From NCBI GenBank assembly GCA_028279625.1, contig JANQNM010000035.1, forward strand, positions 1 to 44,607: a DNA stretch of 44,607 bases. The letters are read 5' to 3'. Both the position numbers and the translations under genes were made by a program. The DNA is from Candidatus Nitrosopumilus sp. (GTDB lineage Archaea; Thermoproteota; Nitrososphaeria; Nitrososphaerales; Nitrosopumilaceae). This document shows positions 14,757 through 23,154 of the stretch, piece by piece; position 1 is the stretch's first letter; each line of letters starts with the position of its first letter. The notes under the pieces were generated by a model, which was given only the letters and a program-made list of their open reading frames with translations, had not been told where the DNA came from and did no database searches.

Positions 14757-15026
14757 ATGCCTCACGAAGACTTTTTCGAAGCTAGACTAATCGAATTTAC
14801 ATGTTGGAGAAACGGAAAAGAAATCACTCTAAAAAAATACAAAAAATTTGAAGAATTGCCAGATCAATTAATGGCAGAAATAATAGATGGGAAATCAATT
14901 ATTTTGTTTAAAGGTAAAAGATGGGAAATTGTTGAAATTAACAAAGATCTTCGAGCTCATGGAAAAGGATTACACATCAAAGTTAGATTAGAAAAACATA
15001 ACCAATCGAAGATCAAGACAAATTAA
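14757..15026 (+). CDS. Hypothetical protein, 89 aa
   Basis: A soluble basic protein of mixed strands and helices (ARLIEFTCWRNGKEITLK; RWEIVEINKDLRAHGKG). It begins 6 nt after the two-TM gene stop and precedes DNA ligase by 38 nt. No domain, metal site or membrane segment is visible. I accept it because the frame is intact and tightly packed with its neighbour. Confidence 0.65.
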   Translation: MPHEDFFEARLIEFTCWRNGKEITLKKYKKFEELPDQLMAEIIDGKSIILFKGKRWEIVEINKDLRAHGKGLHIKVRLEKHNQSKIKTN

Positions 15027-15064
15027 AATTCAAACTTTTATTCAAGATTACGTAGAGGATTAGA

Positions 15065-16831
15065 ATGGAGTTTTCTATCTTAGCTGATTCATTTAACAAA
15101 ATGGAATCAACAAGAAAAAGATTAGAGCTTACACAGTATCTTGTTGAATTATTTGAAAAGACTCCTCACGAAGTAATTTCAAAAATTGTATATCTTTTGC
15201 AAGGAAAATTAAGACCAGATTTTGAAGGAATAGAGTTAGGAGTTGCAGAAAAACTTGCAATTAGAGCTATTTCAAAATCATCAGGCATACCAATCAAGAA
15301 AATTGAAGATGAATATAGAAAAGGCGGTGATTTAGGTCATGCAGCATCAGTTATTTTGGAACAAAAAACGCAAACAACATTTCTTGTAGAAGATATTACT
15401 GTAGAAAGAGTCTATGAAACGCTTTTCAAAATTGCAAATCTTGAAGGGTCACGTTCACAAGACATGAAAATGAAATACATTTCGAGTTTGCTAAATGATG
15501 CAAATCCATTAGAGGCGAGTTTTATCTTGAAAATTTTGTTAGGAACATTACGATTAGGAATTGCAGAAAATACAGTAATGGATGCTTTAGCAATTGCATT
15601 TTCAGGAAGTAAAGAGAATAGAAAAATTCTAGAACATGCATACAATGTTTCAAGCGATTTGGGAAAAGTTGCTGAAACTATTGCAACTAGCAAACTTGAA
15701 GGAGTTGAGAAATTCGAAGTAATTTTGTTTAATCCAATAAGACCAATGCTTGCAGACAGAGTAAAGAGCGAAGATGAGGCAGTAGAGAAAATGGGGAATG
15801 AATTTGCTGCAGAATACAAACTTGATGGAGAAAGAGTCCAGTTACATGTAGAAGGAGAGAAAGTAGTTTTATTTTCAAGAAGTTTGGAAAACATCTCTAG
15901 TTATTATCCAGATATAATTGAAAAAATTCCTAAAGCAATTCAAGCAGAAAATGCAATTTTAGAAGCCGAAGCAGTTGCCATCAATGAAAATACTGGTGAG
16001 TTCTTACCATTTCAAGAATTGATGCACAGAAGAAGAAAATACAAAATAGAAAAAGCAGTAACACAATATCCAATCACAGTTAACTTTTTTGATATCTTGT
16101 ATTGTAATGGTAAAAGCTGTTTGCAAATGGATTACAAATCAAGAAGAGACAAACTTGAAAAAATTGTAAAAGAAGATGATTATGCAAAACACATTCCAAT
16201 GGCAATAGTCAAAAATTCTAACGATATTGAGGACTTTTTGGAAAACAGTATCAATTCAGGAAGTGAGGGTTTGATGCTCAAGATGCTAGATAAACCATAC
16301 CAGGCAGGCTCTAGAGGAAATTATTGGCTAAAACTAAAACGAGAATATAGAAATGAATTGGGAGATAGTTTAGACTTGGTTGTGATTGGGGGATTTTTTG
16401 GAAAAGGAAGAAGAACGGGAAATTATGGAACTTTGTTACTTGCAACATATGATGAAGATCAAGATACATTCACAAGCATATGCAAAGTTGGAACAGGTTT
16501 TTCAGATGAAGATTTAGATCAATTGTATCAAATTCTAAATCCAAAAGTCACAATCAAAAAAAATCCACGTATTGATAGTGAAATGGAAGCAGATGTTTGG
16601 TTTGAGCCAGAATTAGTTATCGAGGCGGTAGCATCAGAAATTACACTTAGTCCAATTCACAAGGCAGCTAGAGATACTATACGAAAAGATGCGGGATTAG
16701 CTTTGAGATTTCCGAAATTTACAGGAAAGATTAGAGTAGAAAAAGCAGCTGAAGACGCATCAACAAATGAAGAAGTCATCACATTATTCAAAGGACAAAA
16801 GAAAGTAGCACATGATAAGAATTTGATATAA
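15065..16831 (+). CDS. lig: ATP-dependent DNA ligase
   Basis: A 588-residue archaeal DNA ligase. Residues 1-220 are the helical DNA-binding domain, EYKLDGERVQLH near residue 250 is motif I with the Lys that becomes adenylated, SEGLMLKMLDKPYQ is motif IV, YWLKLKREY is motif V, and the C-terminal half is the OB-fold domain. It seals nicks in replication and repair using ATP. Normal length, no missing key residue. The minus-strand frame over residues 115-275 in the track is a shadow. Confidence 0.96.
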   Translation: MEFSILADSFNKMESTRKRLELTQYLVELFEKTPHEVISKIVYLLQGKLRPDFEGIELGVAEKLAIRAISKSSGIPIKKIEDEYRKGGDLGHAASVILEQKTQTTFLVEDITVERVYETLFKIANLEGSRSQDMKMKYISSLLNDANPLEASFILKILLGTLRLGIAENTVMDALAIAFSGSKENRKILEHAYNVSSDLGKVAETIATSKLEGVEKFEVILFNPIRPMLADRVKSEDEAVEKMGNEFAAEYKLDGERVQLHVEGEKVVLFSRSLENISSYYPDIIEKIPKAIQAENAILEAEAVAINENTGEFLPFQELMHRRRKYKIEKAVTQYPITVNFFDILYCNGKSCLQMDYKSRRDKLEKIVKEDDYAKHIPMAIVKNSNDIEDFLENSINSGSEGLMLKMLDKPYQAGSRGNYWLKLKREYRNELGDSLDLVVIGGFFGKGRRTGNYGTLLLATYDEDQDTFTSICKVGTGFSDEDLDQLYQILNPKVTIKKNPRIDSEMEADVWFEPELVIEAVASEITLSPIHKAARDTIRKDAGLALRFPKFTGKIRVEKAAEDASTNEEVITLFKGQKKVAHDKNLI

Positions 16832-16897
16832 TCGTGCTCAAAAAATACTAAAAATCATAGAGGATTTAAATTACCTCGGAAGTTTTGACTTTCTGTT

Positions 16898-17551
16898 ATG
16901 TATAGCGGAGAGCTTGAAGTTCAAGCAAAAAGAAAGGCTATAGCAGTTTTACAAGACGAGATTAACAGGATTCTAAATGCCTCAAGAGAGCTTGCAACAC
17001 TACCTGATCTTATGATGAAAAAAGATAAGACAGGAATCAAAAACGCATTAGAACAAATTTCTTCAATAGAAGAGGAAGTTGAAAATCTAAGAAGAAAGAT
17101 CACAAGAGAAGTAGCAGATGTTGGAGGATTGATCATGAATAGAGAAAATCTCCTTAACACAGCATATACTATGGATGAAATTGCAGGTTACATTACAGGA
17201 ATTTCATTCAAATTGTCCAATGTAAAACCAACAACTCTCAAAAGTTCTAAACTAGACAAAGACCTGACAAAATTGATTGAATTAGTTGTCGACCAAGTCT
17301 ACAAACTAAACGAAATCATCAGAAGTTTGAACACAAATACTGCAAGTGCAATTGAGTTAGCTCAAGAAACACAAACAATCGAGAGAGAAATCGACATTAA
17401 ATACAGACAAGCCACTTTGAAACTTCTATCAGAAGTTACAAACACAAAAGAATTGATGTTGCTAAAAGATGCTATTGAAGGAATTGAAGAGATGGCAGAC
17501 AAATGCCAAAGGGTTTCAGATTCTTTCATCTTGTTAGCATTAAGCCTATAA
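16898..17551 (+). CDS. DUF47 (PhoU-like) family protein
   Basis: The 217-residue protein is all helical, with the DUF47 pattern near the end (LLKDAIEGIEEMADKCQRVSDSF), in which E and D residues of an ExxxD-type motif bind metal. DUF47 proteins often sit beside Pit phosphate transporters, but no transporter is next to it here. A TATA-like GGATTTAAATTACC lies about 29 nt before the ATG, supporting this start. Likely a cytosolic regulator of phosphate uptake; inferred from family. Confidence 0.85.
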   Translation: MYSGELEVQAKRKAIAVLQDEINRILNASRELATLPDLMMKKDKTGIKNALEQISSIEEEVENLRRKITREVADVGGLIMNRENLLNTAYTMDEIAGYITGISFKLSNVKPTTLKSSKLDKDLTKLIELVVDQVYKLNEIIRSLNTNTASAIELAQETQTIEREIDIKYRQATLKLLSEVTNTKELMLLKDAIEGIEEMADKCQRVSDSFILLALSL

Positions 17552-17630
17552 GCAAACTTTTCTACATTTTTACTTATTTTTGTAAATTCGAGTAGAGAAT
17601 TCATATACACAATGTTTCATAAAAAAAAAT

Positions 17631-18167
17631 ATGAAAAGCGAGTTAATAGAAAATAGAATAATTGTTTGGAATATAGAAGATTCACGTAAGCTTTTCAGTC
17701 AAGGATATTATGGAAAACCAATTGGTATTCCTAAACCAAAAATAGAAGAGATAGACGTTCCATTAATTTTAGATCTAATTGAAGGATTGTATTTACTAGA
17801 AAATAAAAAAATAACTATTTCAAAATCAAAGCACAAAGTCACAGTAGAAGAGATGACAGATATTTGTAAAAAAGAATATCATGATTTTGATAAAAAATAT
17901 CTTGTTTACAAAAATTTTAGAGATAAAGGATACATAATTAATCCGGGAATAAAATTTGGGTGTGATTTTGCAGTTTATGAAAAAGGTCCAGGAATTGATC
18001 ATGCACCATATCTAATTCAAGTGTATAACAGAAACGAACCAATTACATCTACAGGAATTGTTCTTGCGGGACGACTTGCAACTACCGTAAGAAAACAATT
18101 CATTTTAGCAATTCCAAAAGGAAAAGACAAAGTAGATTTTCTTGCACTAGATTGGTGGAAGGCTTAA
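17631..18167 (+). CDS. endA: tRNA-splicing endonuclease
   Basis: The N-terminal domain is alpha/beta, and the catalytic domain holds YLVYKNFRDKGYIINPG, GCDFAVYEKGPGIDHAPY and LATTVRKQF, with the Tyr, His and Lys of the catalytic triad all present. It cuts introns from pre-tRNA at bulge-helix-bulge structures. At 178 residues it is the length of the homotetrameric type. It converges on the next gene with a 4-nt stop overlap. An intact triad means no separate structural subunit is required. Confidence 0.92.
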   Translation: MKSELIENRIIVWNIEDSRKLFSQGYYGKPIGIPKPKIEEIDVPLILDLIEGLYLLENKKITISKSKHKVTVEEMTDICKKEYHDFDKKYLVYKNFRDKGYIINPGIKFGCDFAVYEKGPGIDHAPYLIQVYNRNEPITSTGIVLAGRLATTVRKQFILAIPKGKDKVDFLALDWWKA

Positions 18168-18541
18168 ACCGATTTAATGTGACCAGCTATTTTATCATAA
18201 ATTTCAAAGAGTTCTTTGGTAATTCCAAAGGAAAGATGGTTATCCCATTTACTTCTAATTCTTACTGCACCTTCTGTGGGTTCAACATAGATGGTTGCAT
18301 CTTTTACTGATTGTTTTGCAATCATGTCATTGAGTTCAGAGTCTTCATTTAATTTAGAAGCGAGGCTGCCAGGGCCATTCCATTGTACCTTTTGAACTGT
18401 TTTTGAAGCAAAATGTCCTTTTGTTGTTAGTTTTGTTTTTGCAACATAGTTTCCAACATTTGCACCAACATCTTTTCTAACAATAAAGTGTGCTTGATAT
18501 CTGTCTAGTGCACCCCATGGAAGTGGATTTGGATCTTGCAT
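18164..18541 (-). CDS. Hypothetical protein, 125 aa
   Basis: Soluble, begins MQDPNPLPWGALDRYQAHF. Strand-rich in the middle (TKLTTKGHFASKTVQKVQW) with a helical C-terminus. I do not recognise a family. It begins 2 nt after the stop of the upstream gene, whose protein also begins MQD, so the two form an operon and may form a complex. Converges on endA. Confidence 0.65.
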   Translation of the reverse strand: MQDPNPLPWGALDRYQAHFIVRKDVGANVGNYVAKTKLTTKGHFASKTVQKVQWNGPGSLASKLNEDSELNDMIAKQSVKDATIYVEPTEGAVRIRSKWDNHLSFGITKELFEIYDKIAGHIKSV

Positions 18542-18543
18542 TT

Positions 18544-18780
18544 TTACCCCTTTTGAATAATCTGGATTGCATCTATGTTAGAGTTCTTGACATCAAGACA
18601 TCCTCTATTTGTTATCATTCTAGCTGTATGAGCAAAAATTCTACTATAGTAATCACCTTTTTCTAAATCATCAGTACCAATCTCTTTTGCTTCAGATTCT
18701 ATACCGATCTCTTTTAACATATCAGAAAACTTCTCCGGCCATGTTTGAAGGACAAATGTATCTGGCTCTGTATCTTGCAT
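18544..18780 (-). CDS. Hypothetical protein, about 78 aa
   Basis: The track starts at 18813, but that ATG lies inside a TATA-like TGTTTATTTG (near 18803-18812) which is about 27 nt upstream of a second in-frame ATG at 18780, giving MQDTEPDTF. I take the latter as a leaderless start; the downstream gene begins with a similar MQDPNP. The protein is acidic, helical near residues 20-45 and ends in DAIQIIQKG. No family recognised. Confidence 0.6.
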   Translation of the reverse strand: MQDTEPDTFVLQTWPEKFSDMLKEIGIESEAKEIGTDDLEKGDYYSRIFAHTARMITNRGCLDVKNSNIDAIQIIQKG

Positions 18781-18842
18781 TAAAAATCCTGAATCGTACC
18801 CACAAATAAACATTCAAGAATCATTTTGACAGAGATCAATCC

Positions 18843-18852
18843 AAATAAATAT
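18843..18852 (+). promoter_or_regulatory. TATA-like box of the tandem SDR gene
   Basis: AAATAAATAT is centred about 29 nt before ATG 18877 and lies inside the extra N-terminus implied by the TTG start at 18826, which argues against that start. Confidence 0.5.
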
Positions 18853-18876
18853 CACAAAAGTTTTGAGACTTTATCC

Positions 18877-20643
18877 ATGCTTAAATTCCAAAACAAAATC
18901 GCTTTAGTTACAGGAAGTGGCACAGGTATTGGTAAAGCCATTGCAACTAAGTTTATTGAAAATGGAGCTAGTGTGATTATTCTTGGAAGACGTGAAGGGC
19001 CATTAAAAGAAGCAGCAACAGAACTTGAAGGAAAAATCCCTCAAGGAACAAATGCGACAGTTCGAATTTTTGCAGGAGTTGATGTTGCTGATGAGACAGC
19101 AATGAATAACATGTTTGATGCACTAAAAAATGACAATATTACAGTTGATTACATAATTAACAATGCAGGAGTTTCAGGTCCTGTTACATGTTTTGCAAAC
19201 TCTCCATTAGATGAATTCAAAAGTACAATTGGAATTCACCTAACAGGAACGTTTTGGGGCTCAGTACAAGCTCTAAAAGTAATGAAAGAAGGTGGAAAAA
19301 TTATTACAATTTCAACATTCTTTACTGAAGAAAGACCTCTTGAGCAAAGACCTTACAGATTCAGAAGTCCATACACTGCATCACAAGGTGCAAAGAATAG
19401 ACTAGCTGAATGTATGTCATGGGAATTAACTGAGAAAAAAATAATTTCCATTGCAACAAATCCTGGTCCAGTACATTCTGATAGAATTTACAAGACAGTT
19501 TATCCAAAAGCAGCATCTGAATTTATGAGAGTTAGTGGATTTGAAGACTTGACTCCAGTCCAAGTTGAAGAAGCAAAAGACGATTTGTTAGAGTGTATTT
19601 TAGCAGACGGAATAGATAAAGAAGGAATTGCAAAGACTGCTGAAAAACTAGCAAATGGAAGAGACGTTGCAAAACTTACTGAAGTATATACTAGATTATT
19701 AGAACAAATTCAAAAACTTGCAGGAAAGATTCAAAACAATACATCTCATATGATTGCAGATCAAGAATTTCTAAAACAAGCTCAAGTTGCAGAATCTGTT
19801 CTTAATTTGTGTGATGATAAGATTGCTGAAATTCTAAATGGTAAAGTTATTCCTGGTGACAGAGTATTTTATCCAGTTAAACCACATATTGGAACTGCAA
19901 CACCTGGAGTTCATCAACAAGATTTTACAGGAAAAACAGTAGCCTTTACAGTGGATGCAACTGACAAAGCAGATGCAGAACGTGTAGAGGTATTGGCTTC
20001 CCATGTTGAGAAAAACGGAGGAAAAGTAGTATGTTTCATTTCACAATCAACTCCTACTGAACTTCAAGAATACATCAGTGGTAAATTCCACACACATTTT
20101 CTAGATCTTAAAAATCCTGAAGATGTACAAAGATGGCTTAATACTGCAAAAACCAAACTCGGCGATATTTTAGCAGTAGTTCACATTACAGGTAAACTTC
20201 CTGAAGTTGGAAACTTGACGGAATTGACAAGGGCAGGATGGGAAGAACTAATTGCCAAATTCATCACCACTCCTGCAACAGTAGCACAAAGAGCATTAGA
20301 ACATTTTGTACCAGGAGGAGACAAAGACCCTAGACTGTACAAAGATGCAACAGGCAGAATTATGATTATTGGTCCAGATTTGCCAATTGGTAGAAAAACA
20401 ACTGGAATACAAAGAGCTCAAGTTGAAGTATTCCGTGGAGCACTTAGACCATTTACAACTACAGTCAATCAAGAATTAAGCGATGTATTAAAATCAAAAG
20501 TGAGAATGTTTACTATTTTCCCAGGAACTGTAACAGGTGCAGAACCAAACAATGAAAAAATTGTTGATGCACTTAATTTCCTTGTATCAGATAGTGCAGT
20601 ATCATCAGCTGAAGTCACTTTCTGTGTTGACGAATCAAGATAA
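18877..20643 (+). CDS. Tandem short-chain dehydrogenase/reductase, two SDR units
   Basis: I start at ATG 18877 (MLKFQNKIALVTG, 588 aa) rather than the track's TTG. The first SDR unit has the cofactor loop VTGSGTGIGKAIATKF, IINNAGVSG, and the active-site region SPYTASQGAKNR, where the usual YxxxK reads YTASQ. A helical linker (residues about 220-340) precedes a second, degenerate SDR unit with no GxxxGxG. This SDR-linker-SDR order, with ISTFFTEERP before the Tyr and NPGPVHSDR after it, resembles as I remember it the C-terminal half of the Chloroflexus malonyl-CoA reductase. A reductase role in the hydroxypropionate branch is possible but unproven; a general acyl-CoA or ketoacyl reductase is the alternative. 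A hotdog gene follows after 2 nt. Confidence 0.8.
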   Translation: MLKFQNKIALVTGSGTGIGKAIATKFIENGASVIILGRREGPLKEAATELEGKIPQGTNATVRIFAGVDVADETAMNNMFDALKNDNITVDYIINNAGVSGPVTCFANSPLDEFKSTIGIHLTGTFWGSVQALKVMKEGGKIITISTFFTEERPLEQRPYRFRSPYTASQGAKNRLAECMSWELTEKKIISIATNPGPVHSDRIYKTVYPKAASEFMRVSGFEDLTPVQVEEAKDDLLECILADGIDKEGIAKTAEKLANGRDVAKLTEVYTRLLEQIQKLAGKIQNNTSHMIADQEFLKQAQVAESVLNLCDDKIAEILNGKVIPGDRVFYPVKPHIGTATPGVHQQDFTGKTVAFTVDATDKADAERVEVLASHVEKNGGKVVCFISQSTPTELQEYISGKFHTHFLDLKNPEDVQRWLNTAKTKLGDILAVVHITGKLPEVGNLTELTRAGWEELIAKFITTPATVAQRALEHFVPGGDKDPRLYKDATGRIMIIGPDLPIGRKTTGIQRAQVEVFRGALRPFTTTVNQELSDVLKSKVRMFTIFPGTVTGAEPNNEKIVDALNFLVSDSAVSSAEVTFCVDESR

Positions 20644-20645
20644 GA

Positions 20646-21095
20646 ATGAGAAAATTTAAAGAATTTCGCGTAGGAGACGCATTTTATTCTACATGCAGTA
20701 TCTCTGACAAAGAACTTGAAGAGTATCTTAATTTCTCAAGAGTTAGAAATGCATTCTTGGAAGAAAGAAAGAAAGGAGAATCAATTGTTTCAGGTCGAGC
20801 CATATTATCTAGAATGGAAGGAGAATTTACAAGATTAAATCAAATTTATGGAAATCATATTGTGTTTATTGGAACAGATGGTGATCCTGAGTGGGAAAAC
20901 AGAAACACACGATTTCTAAAACCAGTATCAGCAGATCAAGTCTTGAAATTAAAATTTACAATCTCAGGAAAAGAAGATGTAGATGATGAATTTGGAAAAA
21001 TTGCAGTAGACTTTGAAGGAACTGATCAAGATGGCGAAATAATTGTTATTTCAAAGAAAAATCTTTACAGAATTAAAAAAGAGCCACCACGTTAG
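20646..21095 (+). CDS. MaoC-like hotdog-fold protein
   Basis: The fold is indicated by VGDAFYSTCSISDKELEEY at the start, SIVSGRAILSRMEGEF (the region of the hotdog helix) and the strands NTRFLKPVSADQVLKLKF. The usual MaoC hydratase motif with Asp and His (GDxNPxH) is absent: the corresponding stretch reads NFSRVRNAFLEER. It may therefore be a thioesterase-like or binding protein, or a partner subunit. It starts 2 nt after the tandem SDR gene, so the two almost certainly act together on a CoA-bound substrate. Confidence 0.75.
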   Translation: MRKFKEFRVGDAFYSTCSISDKELEEYLNFSRVRNAFLEERKKGESIVSGRAILSRMEGEFTRLNQIYGNHIVFIGTDGDPEWENRNTRFLKPVSADQVLKLKFTISGKEDVDDEFGKIAVDFEGTDQDGEIIVISKKNLYRIKKEPPR

Positions 21096-21133
21096 AATTT
21101 TCTAAAAACGGTTAAAGAGATTCTTGATGAAAA

Positions 21134-21484
21134 TTAATTTTTTTCAGCTTCAAGTTCAGTAATAATTTCTTTTAAAATTACTATTTGTTGTTTCAATTGT
21201 TTATTTAATTCTCTTAATTCATTAGATTTCCGATTTGCCACATCAGTGGACAATTGAGAATTTATTTTAAATTCCAAGGTTTCAAGTAGTTTTTCTTCTT
21301 GAATTGCCTTAAGTTGATTTTTAGCAAGTCTTAGTTTATTTTTTTCTCTTTGATGTTGTCTATCACGAGAGCGGATTTTTTGTAAATACCATAATAGTTC
21401 TTCATCATCGTCTCTAAGAAAATCTGCTAGTTCTTTTGGAGGAAGATCTTTGATTTCATTCCACATAGGACACTGTTGTGCCAT
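21134..21484 (-). CDS. Coiled-coil protein, 116 aa
   Basis: Begins MAQQCPMWNEIKDLPPKEL and continues as a long charged helix with heptads (LRELNKQLKQQIVILKEI). The start contains an acidic DDDEELL segment. No known family. A TATA-like TTAAATATTTTT lies about 30 nt before the ATG, so it has its own promoter downstream of the candidate ncRNA. Function unknown. Confidence 0.65.
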   Translation of the reverse strand: MAQQCPMWNEIKDLPPKELADFLRDDDEELLWYLQKIRSRDRQHQREKNKLRLAKNQLKAIQEEKLLETLEFKINSQLSTDVANRKSNELRELNKQLKQQIVILKEIITELEAEKN

Positions 21485-21559
21485 AGAAATAAAGTTAAAA
21501 AAAAATATTTAAGAGTTTATGAAATTCTGTCGATCATAAAAATAGAAAATTAAACAAAA

Positions 21560-21624
21560 ACAGATAATGAAAACAGGAGAGCCGACTAGTCTCCCCCGCC
21601 CTTAGGTCAGAGGACCTAACGAAC
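21560..21624 (-). ncRNA. Candidate structured ncRNA with two strong hairpins
   Basis: A GC-rich patch in an AT-rich gap contains two perfect hairpins: TTAGGTC-AGAG-GACCTAA (21602-21619) and GGAGA with TCTCC across a 9-nt loop (21576-21594), separated by a C-rich (minus strand G-rich) spacer. On the minus strand a good TATA box CTTTTATAG (21644-21652) lies about 25 nt upstream, and T-rich sequence follows the second hairpin. No reading frame of useful length covers it. The downstream coiled-coil gene has its own TATA box, so this is unlikely to be just its leader. No RNA family recognised. Confidence 0.5.
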
Positions 21625-21672
21625 ACTATGCATCACAAAGTTACTATAAAAGCACAAAATGGAAATTTGAGG

Positions 21673-22449
21673 CTAAATTCCAGTACTGCCAACGATTGAA
21701 TCAAAGAATAATTTTCCTGCAGCAATCAAAATTACAACCGATACTAGAATTTGGAGATATCGTTCTTTGATTTCTATTGACAACCTTGCACCAACTAATC
21801 CACCAATAAAAGAACCAATAGCTAAGAATCCAGCTTGAAGAAAATCAGGATGTCCAAGAAGACTATGAACTATCACACCAGATGATGAAGCAAACAAGAG
21901 AATTAGCTGAGATGTAGGAGCTGCTCTTTTCATTGCCATTCCCATTCCAACTACCATCAAAGGAACAAAGATTATTCCTCCACCAATTCCAAAAAAGGAT
22001 GAAATTATTCCAGCAAAAAAACTTGCGCCAACTGCAAATAGCATCATTTGTTTTGAAATTGTCTTTTCTCTAGTCTCAATTCTTTTTCTTAAGAAAATGT
22101 ATGCTGCTGATGCAATTAACACAAATCCAAACAAAACTTTGAAGATGTCAGGTGCAACATCAGTTGAAACAACTGCTCCTAAAACAGTTCCTGGAATAGA
22201 TAGCAATCCAAGCTTAAGACCTAAAGAATATTCAATTCGTTTTTGTCTAGAATAGGAAATTGTAGATGCTACTGCATTGCTCAATGCTGCAAAAAGACTG
22301 TTACTTGCCGCAGTTGTTGGAGGAAATCCCAAAAATGTTAACACAGGAACAACAATTATTCCACCACCAAGTCCAATCATTGAACCTAAAATTCCTGCTG
22401 CAAAACCTAAAGGAATTAACCATAATTGATCAATCATTGTAATCGCCAA
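21673..22449 (-). CDS. TSUP (TauE/SafE) family membrane transporter
   Basis: The 258-residue protein has about eight hydrophobic helices in two halves, each starting with the family motif: GFAAGILGSMIGLGGGIIVVP and SFFAGIISSFFGIGGG. TSUP proteins move anions such as sulfite, sulfoacetate or other organosulfur compounds across the membrane. The substrate cannot be read from the sequence and no neighbour indicates it. Intact. Confidence 0.92.
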   Translation of the reverse strand: MAITMIDQLWLIPLGFAAGILGSMIGLGGGIIVVPVLTFLGFPPTTAASNSLFAALSNAVASTISYSRQKRIEYSLGLKLGLLSIPGTVLGAVVSTDVAPDIFKVLFGFVLIASAAYIFLRKRIETREKTISKQMMLFAVGASFFAGIISSFFGIGGGIIFVPLMVVGMGMAMKRAAPTSQLILLFASSSGVIVHSLLGHPDFLQAGFLAIGSFIGGLVGARLSIEIKERYLQILVSVVILIAAGKLFFDSIVGSTGI

Positions 22450-22477
22450 TCAAAGAATTTTGTAGTATATAATTAGA

Positions 22478-23116
22478 CTACTTTAGAATAACTAAGGTTT
22501 GCAATACAGAGTTTTCTTTAGGAGTAATTTCCAATTGAATTACAGAGGTTCCTAAGTCATCAACCTGTGATGTAACACCTCGTTCATTAGATTCATAGTA
22601 AAAATTGTGCGCATGATCAACCCATATAGGAATGGATTCAATATCATCATCAGATTTTTCTTCCTCCCAGCAATCACAAACTAGAGTCTCAATCATAGCC
22701 TCAATTACGGCTAAAACATCTTCTTTATTGGATTCCAAAGTTTTAGTTTCAAGATTTGCTATAGCAAGAATTGGAGAGTTTGTATTCCCACCCATATTGA
22801 TATTCCCCAAATTCCTTCCCTGAGAATCAAGTATTGCAGTTGTAGTGCAGTACTGGACAGTTTGGGGCAATCCATTTTCAAAGTATGTACAGTATTGAGG
22901 AATTGTATGATCAGTGATAGCTGTAGGAGTAGTTACTGTGATGTTTTTTTCTTTCAGAGTTTCTTGGACAGTTTCAATATCATAATATGTAAAACCAGAA
23001 TCATAAACTGGTTTTGTTTCAGGTTCTGAAGATCCACCATCCATGGACATAGCAGCAGTAGATAGAGCAATAATTACGCCAATAATTATTGGAATCACAA
23101 TTACTTTATTCAACAA
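22478..23116 (-). CDS. Membrane-anchored or exported hypothetical protein, 212 aa
   Basis: Residues 5-23 are hydrophobic (VIVIPIIIGVIIALSTAAM), a signal anchor or signal peptide. The rest is acidic and outside the membrane, with several Cys (PQYCTYF, VQYCTTT, LVCDCWEEE) that could form disulfides or bind metal. It is flanked by a TSUP transporter and a DUF192 protein in the same orientation. No family recognised. Confidence 0.65.
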   Translation of the reverse strand: MLNKVIVIPIIIGVIIALSTAAMSMDGGSSEPETKPVYDSGFTYYDIETVQETLKEKNITVTTPTAITDHTIPQYCTYFENGLPQTVQYCTTTAILDSQGRNLGNINMGGNTNSPILAIANLETKTLESNKEDVLAVIEAMIETLVCDCWEEEKSDDDIESIPIWVDHAHNFYYESNERGVTSQVDDLGTSVIQLEITPKENSVLQTLVILK

Positions 23117-23154
23117 TTAGAAATTTTTCCATTCAAAGATAAGGTTTTGCAATT

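Noticed and set aside
15412-15894. 160-aa minus-strand frame over DNA ligase
   Set aside because: Long only because the sense strand is AT-rich with few reverse stops; covers the catalytic Lys region of an intact ligase.
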